This document shows, in pieces, positions 1-7,133 of a stretch of 33,402 bases of DNA; position 1 is the first letter of the stretch, and the number at the start of each line of letters is the position of its first letter. Source of the DNA: Solirubrobacterales bacterium. Its GTDB lineage: Bacteria > Actinomycetota > Thermoleophilia > Solirubrobacterales > Solirubrobacteraceae. The stretch covers positions 1 to 33,402 of the forward strand of contig JAFAYV010000034.1 in NCBI GenBank assembly GCA_019240115.1, given 5' to 3'. The position numbers were made by a program, and so were the translations under genes. A model generated the notes under the pieces. The model was given only the letters and a program-made list of their open reading frames with translations, did no database searches and was not told the DNA's origin.

Positions 1-1
1 C

Positions 2-952
2 CTCGAGCGTGCTGAGATCGAGCTGGTCGAGGAGGTTGATCCGGCGATCGCGGCGGCTGAGCTCGAGCGCGCGCCGGACAAGCGCGGCCGGCGCAAGGCC
101 AAGACCGCGCTTGATCTCAAGCCGGACATGACGACCGACTCGCTGCAACTCTTCTTGAAGGACATCGGCAAGGTGCGGCTGCTGACCGCGCAGGAGGAGG
201 TCGACCTCGCCAAGCGCATCGAGCGCGGCGACCTCGACGCGAAGCAGAAGATGGTCGAGTCCAACCTCCGTCTGGTCGTCTCGATCGCCAAGAACTACCG
301 CAACCAGGGCCTGCCGTTCCTCGACCTGATCCAGGAGGGCACGCTCGGGCTGGTGCGCGCGGCCGAGAAGTTCGACTACCGGAAGGGCTTCAAGTTCTCC
401 ACCTATGCCACCTGGTGGATCCGCCAGGCGATCGCCCGCGCGCTGGCCGACAAGGCGCGGACGATCCGCATTCCGGTCCACGTGGTCGAGAAGCTCAACA
501 AGATCGGCCGGGCCGAGCGCAAGCTGGTCACCGAGCTCGGACGCGAGCCGACCGCCGAGGAGATCGCCGAGGTCACCGGGATCGAGCCCGAGGAGGTCGA
601 GTCGATCAAGCGCTCGGCTCAGGCCCCGGTGTCGCTCGAGAAGCCGGTCGGCGACGAGGAGGAGTCCGAGTTCGGGCAGTTCATCGCCGACGAGCGGGCC
701 GAGTCGCCCTACGAGCGGGCGGCCGAGATCCTCACCAAGGAGGCGCTGCGCGAGGCGCTCGAGAACCTCAGCTATCGCGAGCGTCGCGTGCTCGAGCTGC
801 GCTACGGCCTCGGCGGCGAGCATCCGCGCACGCTCGACGAGGTCGGGCGGACGTTCAACGTCACCCGCGAGCGAATCCGCCAGATCGAGAATCAGTCGCT
901 GAAGAAGCTGCAGTCGCTGGCCGAAGCGCAGAAGCTGCGCGACGTCGCCTAG
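2..952 (+). CDS. rpoD: Primary RNA polymerase sigma factor (RpoD/SigA type), 5'-truncated by the window edge
   Basis: Directs core RNA polymerase to housekeeping promoters. The frame is open to the left edge; 316 codons are visible, so the N-terminus lies outside the window. An internal ATG at 128 would give 274 residues, but the charged, in-frame sequence before it looks like the tail of an acidic/basic N-terminal region, so I read it as coding. Region 1.2 begins at [14 protein letters not shown]. Region 2 carries [12 protein letters not shown], the [13 protein letters not shown] core-binding part and the [13 protein letters not shown] promoter-melting part. Region 3 follows ([12 protein letters not shown]). 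Region 4.2 ends with the helix-turn-helix TRERIRQIE. The extreme C-terminus ([10 protein letters not shown]) departs from the usual alanine-lysine-leucine-arginine ending. A GC-rich hairpin follows the stop. Very sure of the family; that it is the main sigma and not a group 2 paralogue is inferred from complete regions 1.2-4.2 and the extra N-terminal sequence. Confidence 0.95.
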   Translation, partial: LERAEIELVEEVDPAIAAAELERAPDKRGRRKAKTALDLKPDMTTDSLQLFLKDIGKVRLLTAQEEVDLAKRIERGDLDAKQKMVESNLRLVVSIAKNYRNQGLPFLDLIQEGTLGLVRAAEKFDYRKGFKFSTYATWWIRQAIARALADKARTIRIPVHVVEKLNKIGRAERKLVTELGREPTAEEIAEVTGIEPEEVESIKRSAQAPVSLEKPVGDEEESEFGQFIADERAESPYERAAEILTKEALREALENLSYRERRVLELRYGLGGEHPRTLDEVGRTFNVTRERIRQIENQSLKKLQSLAEAQKLRDVA

Positions 953-997
953 CCCCCGCGCTCCGGCGCAGCCCCACCCGCCCGCCCCCAGGCACCC

Positions 998-1025
998 GGC
1001 CCCGCCGCCCGGCCGTGGCGGGGCC
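998..1025 (+). terminator. GC-rich hairpin after the sigma factor gene
   Basis: Perfect 9-bp inverted repeat GGCCCCGCC / GGCGGGGCC with a 10-nt loop, 45 nt after the sigma factor stop codon. There is no T-run, which is common for terminators in very GC-rich actinobacteria. It separates the sigma gene from the HxlR promoter. Confidence 0.55.
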
Positions 1026-1048
1026 CCCGAATCCACCATCACCGAGTC

Positions 1049-1065
1049 ACTTCAGTTGGTGAAGT
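1049..1065. promoter_or_regulatory. Palindromic operator candidate in the HxlR-gene promoter
   Basis: Perfect inverted repeat ACTTCA-gttgg-TGAAGT lying immediately upstream of the -10 box at 1073-1078, so it covers the -35/spacer zone. HxlR-family regulators are dimeric winged-helix proteins that often bind such repeats in their own promoters. The position suggests autoregulation. Confidence 0.55.
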
Positions 1066-1072
1066 CTCGCGC

Positions 1073-1078
1073 TAGACT
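1073..1078 (+). promoter_or_regulatory. -10 box TAGACT for the HxlR gene (leaderless)
   Basis: TAGACT ends 7 nt before the ATG at 1086, so transcription should begin at or next to the start codon. This supports the ATG at 1086 over the in-frame TTG at 1056, which lies inside the operator. Confidence 0.6.
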
Positions 1079-1085
1079 CGATGGT

Positions 1086-1475
1086 ATGGCGATGGACGGG
1101 ACGTGTCCGGTGTGCAGGACCGCGGAGATCGTGTGCGGCAAGTGGACGCTGCTGGTCATCCGCGACCTCGCCGACGGCCGCTCGCGCTTCTGCGAGCTCG
1201 AGCGCTCGCTCGAGGGCATCAGCCCGCGCACCCTGTCGCTGCGCCTGCGGGCGCTGGAGGAGGAGGGCATCGTCCGGCGCCAGACCTATCCCGAGGTCCC
1301 GCCGCGCGTCGAGTACGTGCTCACCGCGAAGGGACGCGCGCTCGTGCCGCTGATCGAGTCGATGCGCGCCTACGGGCGCGAGTGGCTCGGCGGCGAGTGC
1401 GGCGAGCTCGCCGTGCCCGAGGACCGCGACGCGGTCGCGGGCGGCGCGCGCGAGCCCGCGGGCACCGCCCGCTGA
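1086..1475 (+). CDS. HxlR-family winged-helix transcriptional regulator
   Basis: A 129-residue DNA-binding regulator. The family signature is clear: CPVCRTAEIVCGKWTLLVIR (residues 7-26), then the recognition region FCELERSLEGISPRTLSLRL and the wing ending in VEYVLTAKGRALVPLI. HxlR proteins are dimers that sense aldehydes, quinones, redox stress or metabolites. Here there are three N-terminal cysteines (7, 10, 17) plus others further on, so thiol-based sensing as in YodB/HypR is possible but unproven. The start was chosen from the -10 box 7 nt upstream. The isomerase gene follows 16 nt downstream on the same strand and is a likely operon partner. The C-terminal 20 residues are Ala/Gly-rich and probably disordered. 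Confidence 0.9.
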   Translation: MAMDGTCPVCRTAEIVCGKWTLLVIRDLADGRSRFCELERSLEGISPRTLSLRLRALEEEGIVRRQTYPEVPPRVEYVLTAKGRALVPLIESMRAYGREWLGGECGELAVPEDRDAVAGGAREPAGTAR

Positions 1476-1491
1476 TCGAGGTCGCCGGGCG

Positions 1492-1968
1492 ATGCGGATC
1501 GCCGTCGCCACCGACGAGCTGACCGGCATCGCCACCGCGCTGCCCGAGCTGCTGCGCGACCGCGGCCACGAGCCGCTGCTGCACGGTGCCTACGTCGCCG
1601 CCGAGACGCCCGAGTGGGCATGGGCCTCCGAGCGCGCCGCCCGCGACGTCGCCGAGGGATCGGCCGAGCGGGCGATCGTCGCCTGCTGGACCGGCACCGG
1701 CGCGTCGATCGCCGCCAATAAGGTGGCGGGCATCCGCGCCGCCCTCTGCGCCGACGCGGCGACCGCCGCCGGCGCCCGGCGCTTCAACGACGCCAACGTG
1801 CTCGCGCTCAGCCTGCGCACGACCTCGGAGGCCGAGCTGGCCGAGATCGTCGACGCGTGGCTGGCCACGCCGGCCAGCGATGAGGCCGACGACGAGCGCA
1901 ACCTCGCCCATCTCGGTGAGATCGAGGGCGCTGCAAGCCCGGGTGCGGGCGGCAGGATCGCACGCTGA
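1492..1968 (+). CDS. RpiB/LacA/LacB-family sugar-phosphate isomerase
   Basis: A 158-residue protein of the ribose-5-phosphate isomerase B / galactose-6-phosphate isomerase family, which interconverts aldose and ketose phosphates in the cytosol. Visible features are the N-terminal MRIAVATDE strand and the family core CWTGTGASIAANKVAGIRAA, followed by FNDANVLALSLRTTS and the C-terminal ERNLAHLGEIE helix. The usual His-containing N-terminal motif (DHAG) is replaced by DELTG, so the exact substrate may not be ribose 5-phosphate. It probably shares a transcript with the HxlR gene 16 nt upstream. The last 15 residues are Gly/Ala-rich filler. Family assignment is firm, substrate is not. Confidence 0.85.
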   Translation: MRIAVATDELTGIATALPELLRDRGHEPLLHGAYVAAETPEWAWASERAARDVAEGSAERAIVACWTGTGASIAANKVAGIRAALCADAATAAGARRFNDANVLALSLRTTSEAELAEIVDAWLATPASDEADDERNLAHLGEIEGAASPGAGGRIAR

Positions 1969-1986
1969 GAAGGCGAATCCCGCCGC

Positions 1987-3369
1987 GTGCGCAACGCGGC
2001 CCTGCACCGCCTGATGGAGACGTTCACCGTCGAGGCCTCGGGTCGGCTCGCCGCCGAGGCCGCCGCGGGCGCCGAGGTCCCGTTTGAGCTCGCCGAGGAG
2101 CAGAGCGCGAGCGCGGCCGGGCGGCGGACGCTCTACGTCTATCGGCCGCTGCTCGGCGAGTTCATTGGTTCGCACGCCGCGGCGCTGCGGGCGCTGCGCA
2201 GCTACGGGCCGGCCGTCGACGCCATCGCCGACACCGAGGGGACGCTGGAGTACTTGAGCGGGCGCGGGGAGGTCAAGATCCCGCCCGAGCCTCGGCGGCG
2301 GGCGGAGCGCGCGCTCGTCGCCTTCCTGCAGTCGACGTTCGCCCAGCGCGGCGAGTTCGGGTTCGAGCCCGCCCACTTCGAGGCCGCGTACGCCGAGCTC
2401 GAGCGGGCGCTGTACCAGCGCCGGGGCATGGCGACGGTCATCGCCCCGGTGCTCGGGATCGCGCTGCACGCCGACACGATCGAGCTGAGCTTCGGCGAGG
2501 GCCTGTCGCTGATCCGCGGCGAGGCGCTCTGCGACGCGCCCGTGCAGGCGGTCTGGGGCGATGGCGAGGAGCCGCAGGTGCTCGCGATGCTGACGATCGA
2601 TGACGAGCGCTCGCAGCGCCCGGTCATCTCCGTCGCCCGCCCGCGGTTTCGCCGGATCATCAGCGCGCTGCGGCTGCTCGATCGCGGCGCCTACGCGCTG
2701 GGCCCGATCGGCTGGTCGCGCGCGGAGACCGGCGGCTGGCGCCCGGCCGCGCTCGGCGCCGGCGGCCGCGCGGGCGGCGCGCGCCGGTCGACCCTCATCG
2801 ACGCGGCCAGGCACGAGGAGCTGCGGGCGCTGCACCGCCTCGTCTCGCGCCGTCCCCGGGGCGGGGGCGAGCTCGGCTGGGCGCTCGCGCGCTTCGAGAT
2901 GGGCTGCGAGCGACGGGCGGCGTTCGAGGCCCTGACCGACTACCTGCTCGCGCTGCGCGCGCTGCTCGAGCCCGAGGGCCCGGCCTCGGGGCGACTGGCC
3001 CAGCGGCTGGCGATCATCTGCGCCGCCCCCGGCGAGCGCGCGCCGCTGGCGCGCCGGACGGCCCGCGCGGTGTCGCTCGAGCGCGCGATCATCACCGGCA
3101 TGAGCGCCGAGCCGGCGCCCGCCGATGCCCACCCCGTGCTGGCGGGCGGCGGGAGGGGCGATCACGGCGCCGCGAGCATCACCGCGCTCGTCGACGAGCT
3201 CGCCGAGCATCTGCGCGCGATCCTTCGTGATGCGCTCTGCGGCCACCTCGACCCCGACCTGTGTCGCGTCGCCGACGATCTCCTCGCCGAGGTCGCCGAG
3301 GTCGCCGAGGCCGCCGAGGCTGGCGAGGCCGCCGAGGCCGGCGTGGGCGGCGAGGCCGAGGTGGGCTAA
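1987..3369 (+). CDS. Uncharacterised protein with a possible HEPN/Apea-like C-terminal region
   Basis: A 460-residue protein from a GTG start 18 nt after the isomerase; an ATG at 2014 is an alternative start. I do not recognise a named family. Residues about 300-420 (RFEMGCERRAAFEALTDYLL, then ALRALLEP, RLAQRLAIIC, and ELAEHLRAILRDAL) resemble the helical HEPN domain of Apea-type proteins, but the usual R-x4-H ribonuclease motif is not evident, so this is a weak guess. No signal peptide or membrane segment is seen. The last 40 codons contain degenerate 9-bp repeats (GAGGTCGCC/GAGGCCGCC) that encode an acidic EVAEVAEAAEAGEAAEAG tail. Codon usage is like that of its neighbours. An intrinsic terminator candidate follows. 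Confidence 0.75.
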   Translation: MRNAALHRLMETFTVEASGRLAAEAAAGAEVPFELAEEQSASAAGRRTLYVYRPLLGEFIGSHAAALRALRSYGPAVDAIADTEGTLEYLSGRGEVKIPPEPRRRAERALVAFLQSTFAQRGEFGFEPAHFEAAYAELERALYQRRGMATVIAPVLGIALHADTIELSFGEGLSLIRGEALCDAPVQAVWGDGEEPQVLAMLTIDDERSQRPVISVARPRFRRIISALRLLDRGAYALGPIGWSRAETGGWRPAALGAGGRAGGARRSTLIDAARHEELRALHRLVSRRPRGGGELGWALARFEMGCERRAAFEALTDYLLALRALLEPEGPASGRLAQRLAIICAAPGERAPLARRTARAVSLERAIITGMSAEPAPADAHPVLAGGGRGDHGAASITALVDELAEHLRAILRDALCGHLDPDLCRVADDLLAEVAEVAEAAEAGEAAEAGVGGEAEVG

Positions 3370-3383
3370 CCTGAGTCACGGAC

Positions 3384-3418
3384 CGCTCCCTACTCGGTCG
3401 CAAGACCGGGAGTGTTTT
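3384..3418 (+). terminator. Intrinsic terminator candidate after the HEPN-like gene
   Basis: The arm CGCTCCC (3384-3390) can pair with GGGAGTG (3408-3414; one G-U), and within it GGTC-GCAA-GACC forms a tetraloop hairpin. The stem is directly followed by TTTT (3415-3418). It lies 15 nt after the upstream stop codon. Confidence 0.6.
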
Positions 3419-3477
3419 GCCCGCCAGGCTCAACACGTAAGTCCTGGGGCTCGTATGAAGTCAGGGGGAGCGCGATC

Positions 3478-3515
3478 CGCAGTGACGAGCGGGCTCTGAG
3501 TCCGCTCGTTCTGCG
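3478..3515. other. Long hairpin in the 3370-3555 intergenic region
   Basis: CGCAG-t-GACGAGCGG pairs with CCGCTCGTT-CTGCG: 14 base pairs with one G-U and one bulged T, and a 9-nt loop. It lies just upstream of the promoter of the next gene. It could be part of a small structured RNA, or a terminator for transcripts from the right. The rest of this 186-nt gap (3419-3477) shows nothing I recognise. Confidence 0.45.
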
Positions 3516-3542
3516 TCCAGGGGCCCGCGTGCGTCCACGCCC

Positions 3543-3548
3543 TAGTCT
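3543..3548 (+). promoter_or_regulatory. -10 box TAGTCT (leaderless)
   Basis: TAGTCT ends 7 nt before the ATG at 3556. It supports starting the next protein at 3556 instead of at in-frame codons further upstream. Confidence 0.55.
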
Positions 3549-3555
3549 CACCCCG

Positions 3556-4155
3556 ATGTACCACCTCGAGCTGCGCCAGTTCCCGCACGTCCAGCGGGTG
3601 TTCAATCTCGGGCGCGAGGAGCTCGAGACGCGCTTTCTGCGGCCCTGGGTGAGCGGTGCGCTGATCGAGCACGACGACCGCCGGTGGGCGCCCGAGCGGA
3701 CCCGGCTGATCGTTCTCGAGGGTCCCGAGGTCGATCCGGCCGAGCTCGGCCTCGGCCGCGGCTGGGGCGCGATCACGAAGGCCGCGCGCGACGTCACCGA
3801 CGAGGCCATCGCGCAGGCGCGGCGCGGCGCCGAGTCGCGTCCCGCGATCGAGGCGCTCAAGGACGTGCTGCAGGCCCGCGCCGCCGCGCCGATCGGCTTC
3901 GCCGACGCGATCGCGCTGGCCGCCGCCGCGCATCCGGACTGGCGCGCCTCCGAGCAGCTCTCGCTCGCCGAGGAGGCGGTCTGGGAGCTCCTGCACCAGG
4001 ACCGCGTCGTCCTGCTCTCCGCAGGCGAGCCGGTGGCTGCCGCCGGCTGGCAGCCGGTGCTCCTGCGCTGGTCGACCTGGGCCTCAGGCCCCGGCGATCC
4101 GCGGCTCGCGCTGCGCGCGTCGGAGGCCCGCGACGTCGTCGCCGGCGGCGAATAG
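3556..4155 (+). CDS. Conserved-looking protein of unknown function
   Basis: A 199-residue soluble protein beginning MYHLELRQFPHVQRVFNLGR. It is rich in Glu, Arg and Ala and mostly helical by appearance, with no signal peptide or transmembrane segment. The N-terminal part has alternating strand-like segments (RLIVLEGPEVD), followed by helices and a C-terminal WQPVLLRWSTW. I do not recognise the family. The start is fixed by a -10 box 7 nt upstream. Its last 72 bp overlap, tail to tail, the 3' end of the ArsA-like gene on the other strand. An overlap that long between convergent genes is unusual, but both frames have coding character. No function is proposed. Confidence 0.7.
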   Translation: MYHLELRQFPHVQRVFNLGREELETRFLRPWVSGALIEHDDRRWAPERTRLIVLEGPEVDPAELGLGRGWGAITKAARDVTDEAIAQARRGAESRPAIEALKDVLQARAAAPIGFADAIALAAAAHPDWRASEQLSLAEEAVWELLHQDRVVLLSAGEPVAAAGWQPVLLRWSTWASGPGDPRLALRASEARDVVAGGE

Positions 4156-5241
4156 ATGGCGCCGGACCCGCTCGAGGCCGGCGAGATCGTGGACGTCGTC
4201 GTCGAGCTGGGGCACGAGGTGCAGCGGCGCGCCATGCAGCTCGGCGGTCAGAGCCTCCAGGTTGCGCCGGTCGCGCAGCGCCAGCCGGTGGTGGTCGGCG
4301 AAGCTCGCCGCCACCCGGCGCGCGAGCTCTGAGTCGAGCCGGCCGTCCAGCGCGCGGCGCACGCTGCCCGGCTGCACCTCGGCGATGCCGTCGGCGTGAT
4401 AGCGGTTGACGATCACGCCCGCGAACGGCAGCTCGCTCTCCTGCAGCGTGCGGCGAAACCAGATCGCCTCCTCGATCGCGGCCGCTTGGGCGCAGGTGAC
4501 GAGCACGAACGCGCTCGTGGGGGCGCGCAGCAGCTCCTGCACCGCCCGGGCCCGCTGCGCGAAGTCCTCGGTCATTCCGCCGAGCAGCGAGAAGAACGTG
4601 CCCAGATCGGAGACGAGGTCGACGCCCGTGACGCGGCGCAGGGCGGCGAACAGCGGCGCGGCGCCCCGGCCGACGAGGCGCATGCCGAGTCCGGTGGGGC
4701 GCACGAGCGCGCGCAGCGCCCCGCCCTCGAGGAACGACGTCAGGCGGGCGGGAGCCTCGAGGAAGTCCAGCGCGTTGCGCGACGGCGGCGTGTCGAGCAC
4801 GAGCAGGTCGAAGTCGGCCCGGGCGGCGAGCTCGTGCAGCTTGGCCACCGCGGTGAACTCCTGCGAGCCCGAGACGGCCGTGGAGAGCTGGCGATAGACG
4901 CGATTGGCCATGATCGCCGCGGCGCGCTGCGGATCGGGGGCAAGGCGCGCGATCAGCTCGTCGAAGGTGCGCTTGGGGTCGAGCATCATCGCCCACAGCT
5001 CGCCGGCGACCTCCGGACCGAGGTGCGCGGGGTCGATGCGGCGCGGCTCGTTCTCGAGCTCCTCGAGGCCGAGCGCGTTGGCCAGTCGCCGCGCGGGATC
5101 GATCGTGACCACCGCGACCCTGGCGCCGCGCATCGCCATCCCGAGCGCGATCGCCGCCGAGGTCGTCGTCTTGCCGACCCCGCCCGAGCCGCCGCAGACG
5201 CAGACGCGCTTGCCCTCGAGCAGCCCGCTCACGCTGGTCAT
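4084..5241 (-). CDS. ArsA/GET3-family ATPase, Rv3680 (BagB)-like subunit
   Basis: A 385-residue deviant-Walker ATPase of the ArsA/GET3/MinD superfamily. The P-loop is GGSGGVGKTTT (residues 17-27): the catalytic lysine K24 is present, but the signature lysine that reaches across the dimer is Ser19. TIDPARRLANALG is the switch I-like segment and DLLVLDTPPSRNALDFL the Walker B-like segment. The N-terminal half closely matches my recollection of M. tuberculosis Rv3680, which also lacks the signature lysine. The ATG start at 5241 has a strong ribosome-binding site (GGAGG) and is preferred to longer frames. It lies 52 nt downstream of the second ArsA gene and is surely in its operon. These pairs are thought to act as soluble ATPases and not as arsenite pumps; no arsenic genes are nearby. 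Confidence 0.9.
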   Translation of the reverse strand: MTSVSGLLEGKRVCVCGGSGGVGKTTTSAAIALGMAMRGARVAVVTIDPARRLANALGLEELENEPRRIDPAHLGPEVAGELWAMMLDPKRTFDELIARLAPDPQRAAAIMANRVYRQLSTAVSGSQEFTAVAKLHELAARADFDLLVLDTPPSRNALDFLEAPARLTSFLEGGALRALVRPTGLGMRLVGRGAAPLFAALRRVTGVDLVSDLGTFFSLLGGMTEDFAQRARAVQELLRAPTSAFVLVTCAQAAAIEEAIWFRRTLQESELPFAGVIVNRYHADGIAEVQPGSVRRALDGRLDSELARRVAASFADHHRLALRDRRNLEALTAELHGAPLHLVPQLDDDVHDLAGLERVRRHLFAAGDDVAGLRRAQREPRIAGA

Positions 5242-5293
5242 GCGCTCCTCCGACCGGCTCGCGGACCGCATGACGCGTGCGTCATGCAGCTGC

Positions 5294-6259
5294 TCATCCG
5301 CCCACCGCGGCCGCCGCGCGTTCGGGCCGCGGCAGCTCGAGCGCGTCGGCAAGCAGCTCGAGCTCGGGCCGGCCGATCTGCGGGGTGAACAGGCACGGCA
5401 GCTGCGCCACCGGCTGACCGAGGCCGTCGCGCAGGCGGCGCACCTGCTCGGCCTGGCCGCGGGCGCGCGCCTGCTCGGACAGCGCCGCGTCCAGCGCGGC
5501 CGCGACGAGCGGCGAGCGCGCCCGATCGCGCGCCTGCGCCAGCGGCGCCCGGTCGCGCTCGGCGAACCGCTCCGGCAAGCGCGCGTTGACGATCACGGCG
5601 TCGAGTCCCATCCCGTCGCGCGCCAGCGCGTCGCGCAGCCACAGCGTCTCTGAGACCGGCATCTCCTCGGCGATGGCGACCGCAGCCACCGCGGTGAACT
5701 CGCGGTCGGCGATCGTGGCCGCGATCGTGCGGGCCTGGTGGGCGATCGGGCCCACGCGGGCGATCTCGGCGAACGTCTGCGGCGTGCGCAGCAGCCCGGC
5801 GCCGTGCCCGGTGGCCGGCGAGTCGACGATCACCAGGTCGTAGACGTCGGCCCCGCTCGTGCGGCGCTGCAGCTGGGCCAGCTCCCACACCTTGCCCATG
5901 CTCAACAGCTCGCGCATGCCGGGCGTGGCCATGGCCAGCGCCTGGAACAGCCGGCTGGAGCCGAGCGCCTGGCCAACCGAGCCGGTCTTGACGCGCAGGT
6001 ACTCCTCCATCGCCAGCTCGGGGTCGATGGAGATCGTGAACAGGCCGTCGGCGAGCTGCACCTCCTCGAAGGTCGCGCCCGACTCGTGAAACGCGGCCCG
6101 CGCCCGCGATTGGCTCGCCAGCTCGGCGACGATCGTCCGCCGGCCGCGACGCACCGCGACGAGTCCGAGCGCGGTCGCCACCGTCGACTTGCCCACGCCG
6201 CCCTTGCCGGTGACGAAGATCAGGCGGTGGCGCAGAAGGTCCGACACAGCGACCAACAT
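5294..6259 (-). CDS. ArsA/GET3-family ATPase, Rv3679 (BagA)-like subunit
   Basis: A 321-residue ATPase of the same superfamily as its downstream partner but clearly distinct in sequence. Its P-loop is VTGKGGVGKST, with both the signature lysine (K19) and the catalytic lysine (K24). YDLVIVDSPATGHGAGLL is the Walker B/switch II region. The sequence before the ATG at 6259 translates to low-complexity Gly/Ala and is judged non-coding. It is the first gene of a two-gene minus-strand operon and shares a 112-nt divergent control region with the ParA gene. Pairing one signature-lysine-containing subunit with one lacking it suggests a heterodimer with a single canonical active-site geometry. The physiological client is unknown; GET3-like protein targeting or a metabolic-stress role are candidates. 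Confidence 0.9.
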   Translation of the reverse strand: MLVAVSDLLRHRLIFVTGKGGVGKSTVATALGLVAVRRGRRTIVAELASQSRARAAFHESGATFEEVQLADGLFTISIDPELAMEEYLRVKTGSVGQALGSSRLFQALAMATPGMRELLSMGKVWELAQLQRRTSGADVYDLVIVDSPATGHGAGLLRTPQTFAEIARVGPIAHQARTIAATIADREFTAVAAVAIAEEMPVSETLWLRDALARDGMGLDAVIVNARLPERFAERDRAPLAQARDRARSPLVAAALDAALSEQARARGQAEQVRRLRDGLGQPVAQLPCLFTPQIGRPELELLADALELPRPERAAAAVGG

Positions 6260-6371
6260 AGCCCCGCCACCGCCCCCGACGGCGCAGCGGGCGCGGGTCG
6301 CGCAGGAAATCCGCTCCGGCGTGCGAATACTCACCGCGTACGAGTCCCCCACGCATCGGAGCCACAGCCAG
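6260..6371. promoter_or_regulatory. Divergent control region between the ArsA pair and parA-ftsZ
   Basis: A 112-nt gap between two start codons. The hexamer at 6326-6331 reads AATACT on the plus strand and AGTATT on the minus strand; it is the only A/T-rich spot that could serve as a -10 box, possibly in both directions. A weak ribosome-binding site (GGAG at about 6358) precedes parA. Confidence 0.4.
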
Positions 6372-7133
6372 ATGCCCAGCAAGGTGATCGCGCTCGCCAA
6401 TCAGAAGGGCGGCGTCGCCAAGACCACGACGACCCTCAACCTCGCGGTGGCATTCGCCGAGGAGGGTCACCGCGTGCTCTGCTGCGACATGGATCCTCAG
6501 GGCAACCTCACGATGTCCCAGGGGATCGATCCCGACAACCTGGGCCAGTCGATGTACGACGTCCTCGTGCACAAGACCCCGATCCGTGAGGTCATCCGCC
6601 GGCGCGAGGTCGACGTCGCCTGCGCCTCGATCGACCTCGCCGGGGCCGAGATCGCGATGTCGACGATGATCGGGCGTGAGCGCTCGCTGCAGAAGGCGCT
6701 GGCCGAGGTCGCCGACGACTACGACTTCGTCTTCATCGACACCCCGCCGAGCCTCGGCCTGCTGACGATCAACGCGCTGACCGCCTCGCATAAGGTGATC
6801 GTCCCCGTCCAATGCGAGTATCTGTCCATGCGCGGCCTGATCCAGCTGCAGAACACGCTGTCGATGATCCGGGAGAACCTGAACCCGGACGTCGACATCG
6901 AGGGGATCCTGCCGACGCTCGTCGATCTGCGCACGCTGCACGCCAAGGAGGCCATCGAGCTGCTGGAGGAGAACTTCGGCGACCGGGTCTTCGCGTCTCG
7001 CATCCGCAGGACGGTTCGTTTCGCGGAGGCCCCCGTCAAGGGCATGTCAGTGCTCAAGTACGATCCCGACGGACTCGCCGCCCACGCCTATAGGCAGCTC
7101 GCCAAGGAGGTCCTTTCCCATGGCAACCGGTAA
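6372..7133 (+). CDS. ParA/Soj-family chromosome- or division-positioning ATPase
   Basis: A 253-residue Walker-type ATPase. The deviant Walker A motif is NQKGGVAKTTTTLNLA (residues 10-25) with signature K12 and catalytic K17. CDMDPQGNLTMSQG follows, then the Walker B region DFVFIDTPPSLGLLTINAL. The C-terminal half has the usual Soj sequence RTVRFAEAP. ParA proteins dimerise on ATP, bind DNA non-specifically and form gradients that place ParB-origin complexes or, for MipZ-like members, restrict FtsZ. No parB is adjacent. Instead the 3' end overlaps ftsZ by 14 bp, with the ftsZ ribosome-binding site inside parA, so the two are translationally coupled. This makes a role in division-site placement more attractive than plain chromosome segregation, but that is inference. 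Confidence 0.92.
   Translation: MPSKVIALANQKGGVAKTTTTLNLAVAFAEEGHRVLCCDMDPQGNLTMSQGIDPDNLGQSMYDVLVHKTPIREVIRRREVDVACASIDLAGAEIAMSTMIGRERSLQKALAEVADDYDFVFIDTPPSLGLLTINALTASHKVIVPVQCEYLSMRGLIQLQNTLSMIRENLNPDVDIEGILPTLVDLRTLHAKEAIELLEENFGDRVFASRIRRTVRFAEAPVKGMSVLKYDPDGLAAHAYRQLAKEVLSHGNR
7104..7111 (+). promoter_or_regulatory. Strong ribosome-binding site of ftsZ inside parA
   Basis: AAGGAGGT, a near-perfect anti-16S match, lies 8 nt before the ftsZ ATG at 7120 and within the last codons of parA. It fixes the ftsZ start and shows that the long N-terminal extension is meant to be translated. Confidence 0.75.

Noticed and set aside
3370-3555. tRNA, SRP RNA or known riboswitch
   Set aside because: I found no cloverleaf, no GGAAGG-type SRP core and no conserved riboswitch core. 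Only hairpins are reported.
4084-6259. Arsenite efflux function for the ArsA-like pair
   Set aside because: No arsB, arsR or arsC is nearby and the Cys metal site of ArsA is not apparent. They match the mycobacterial Rv3679/Rv3680 type instead.
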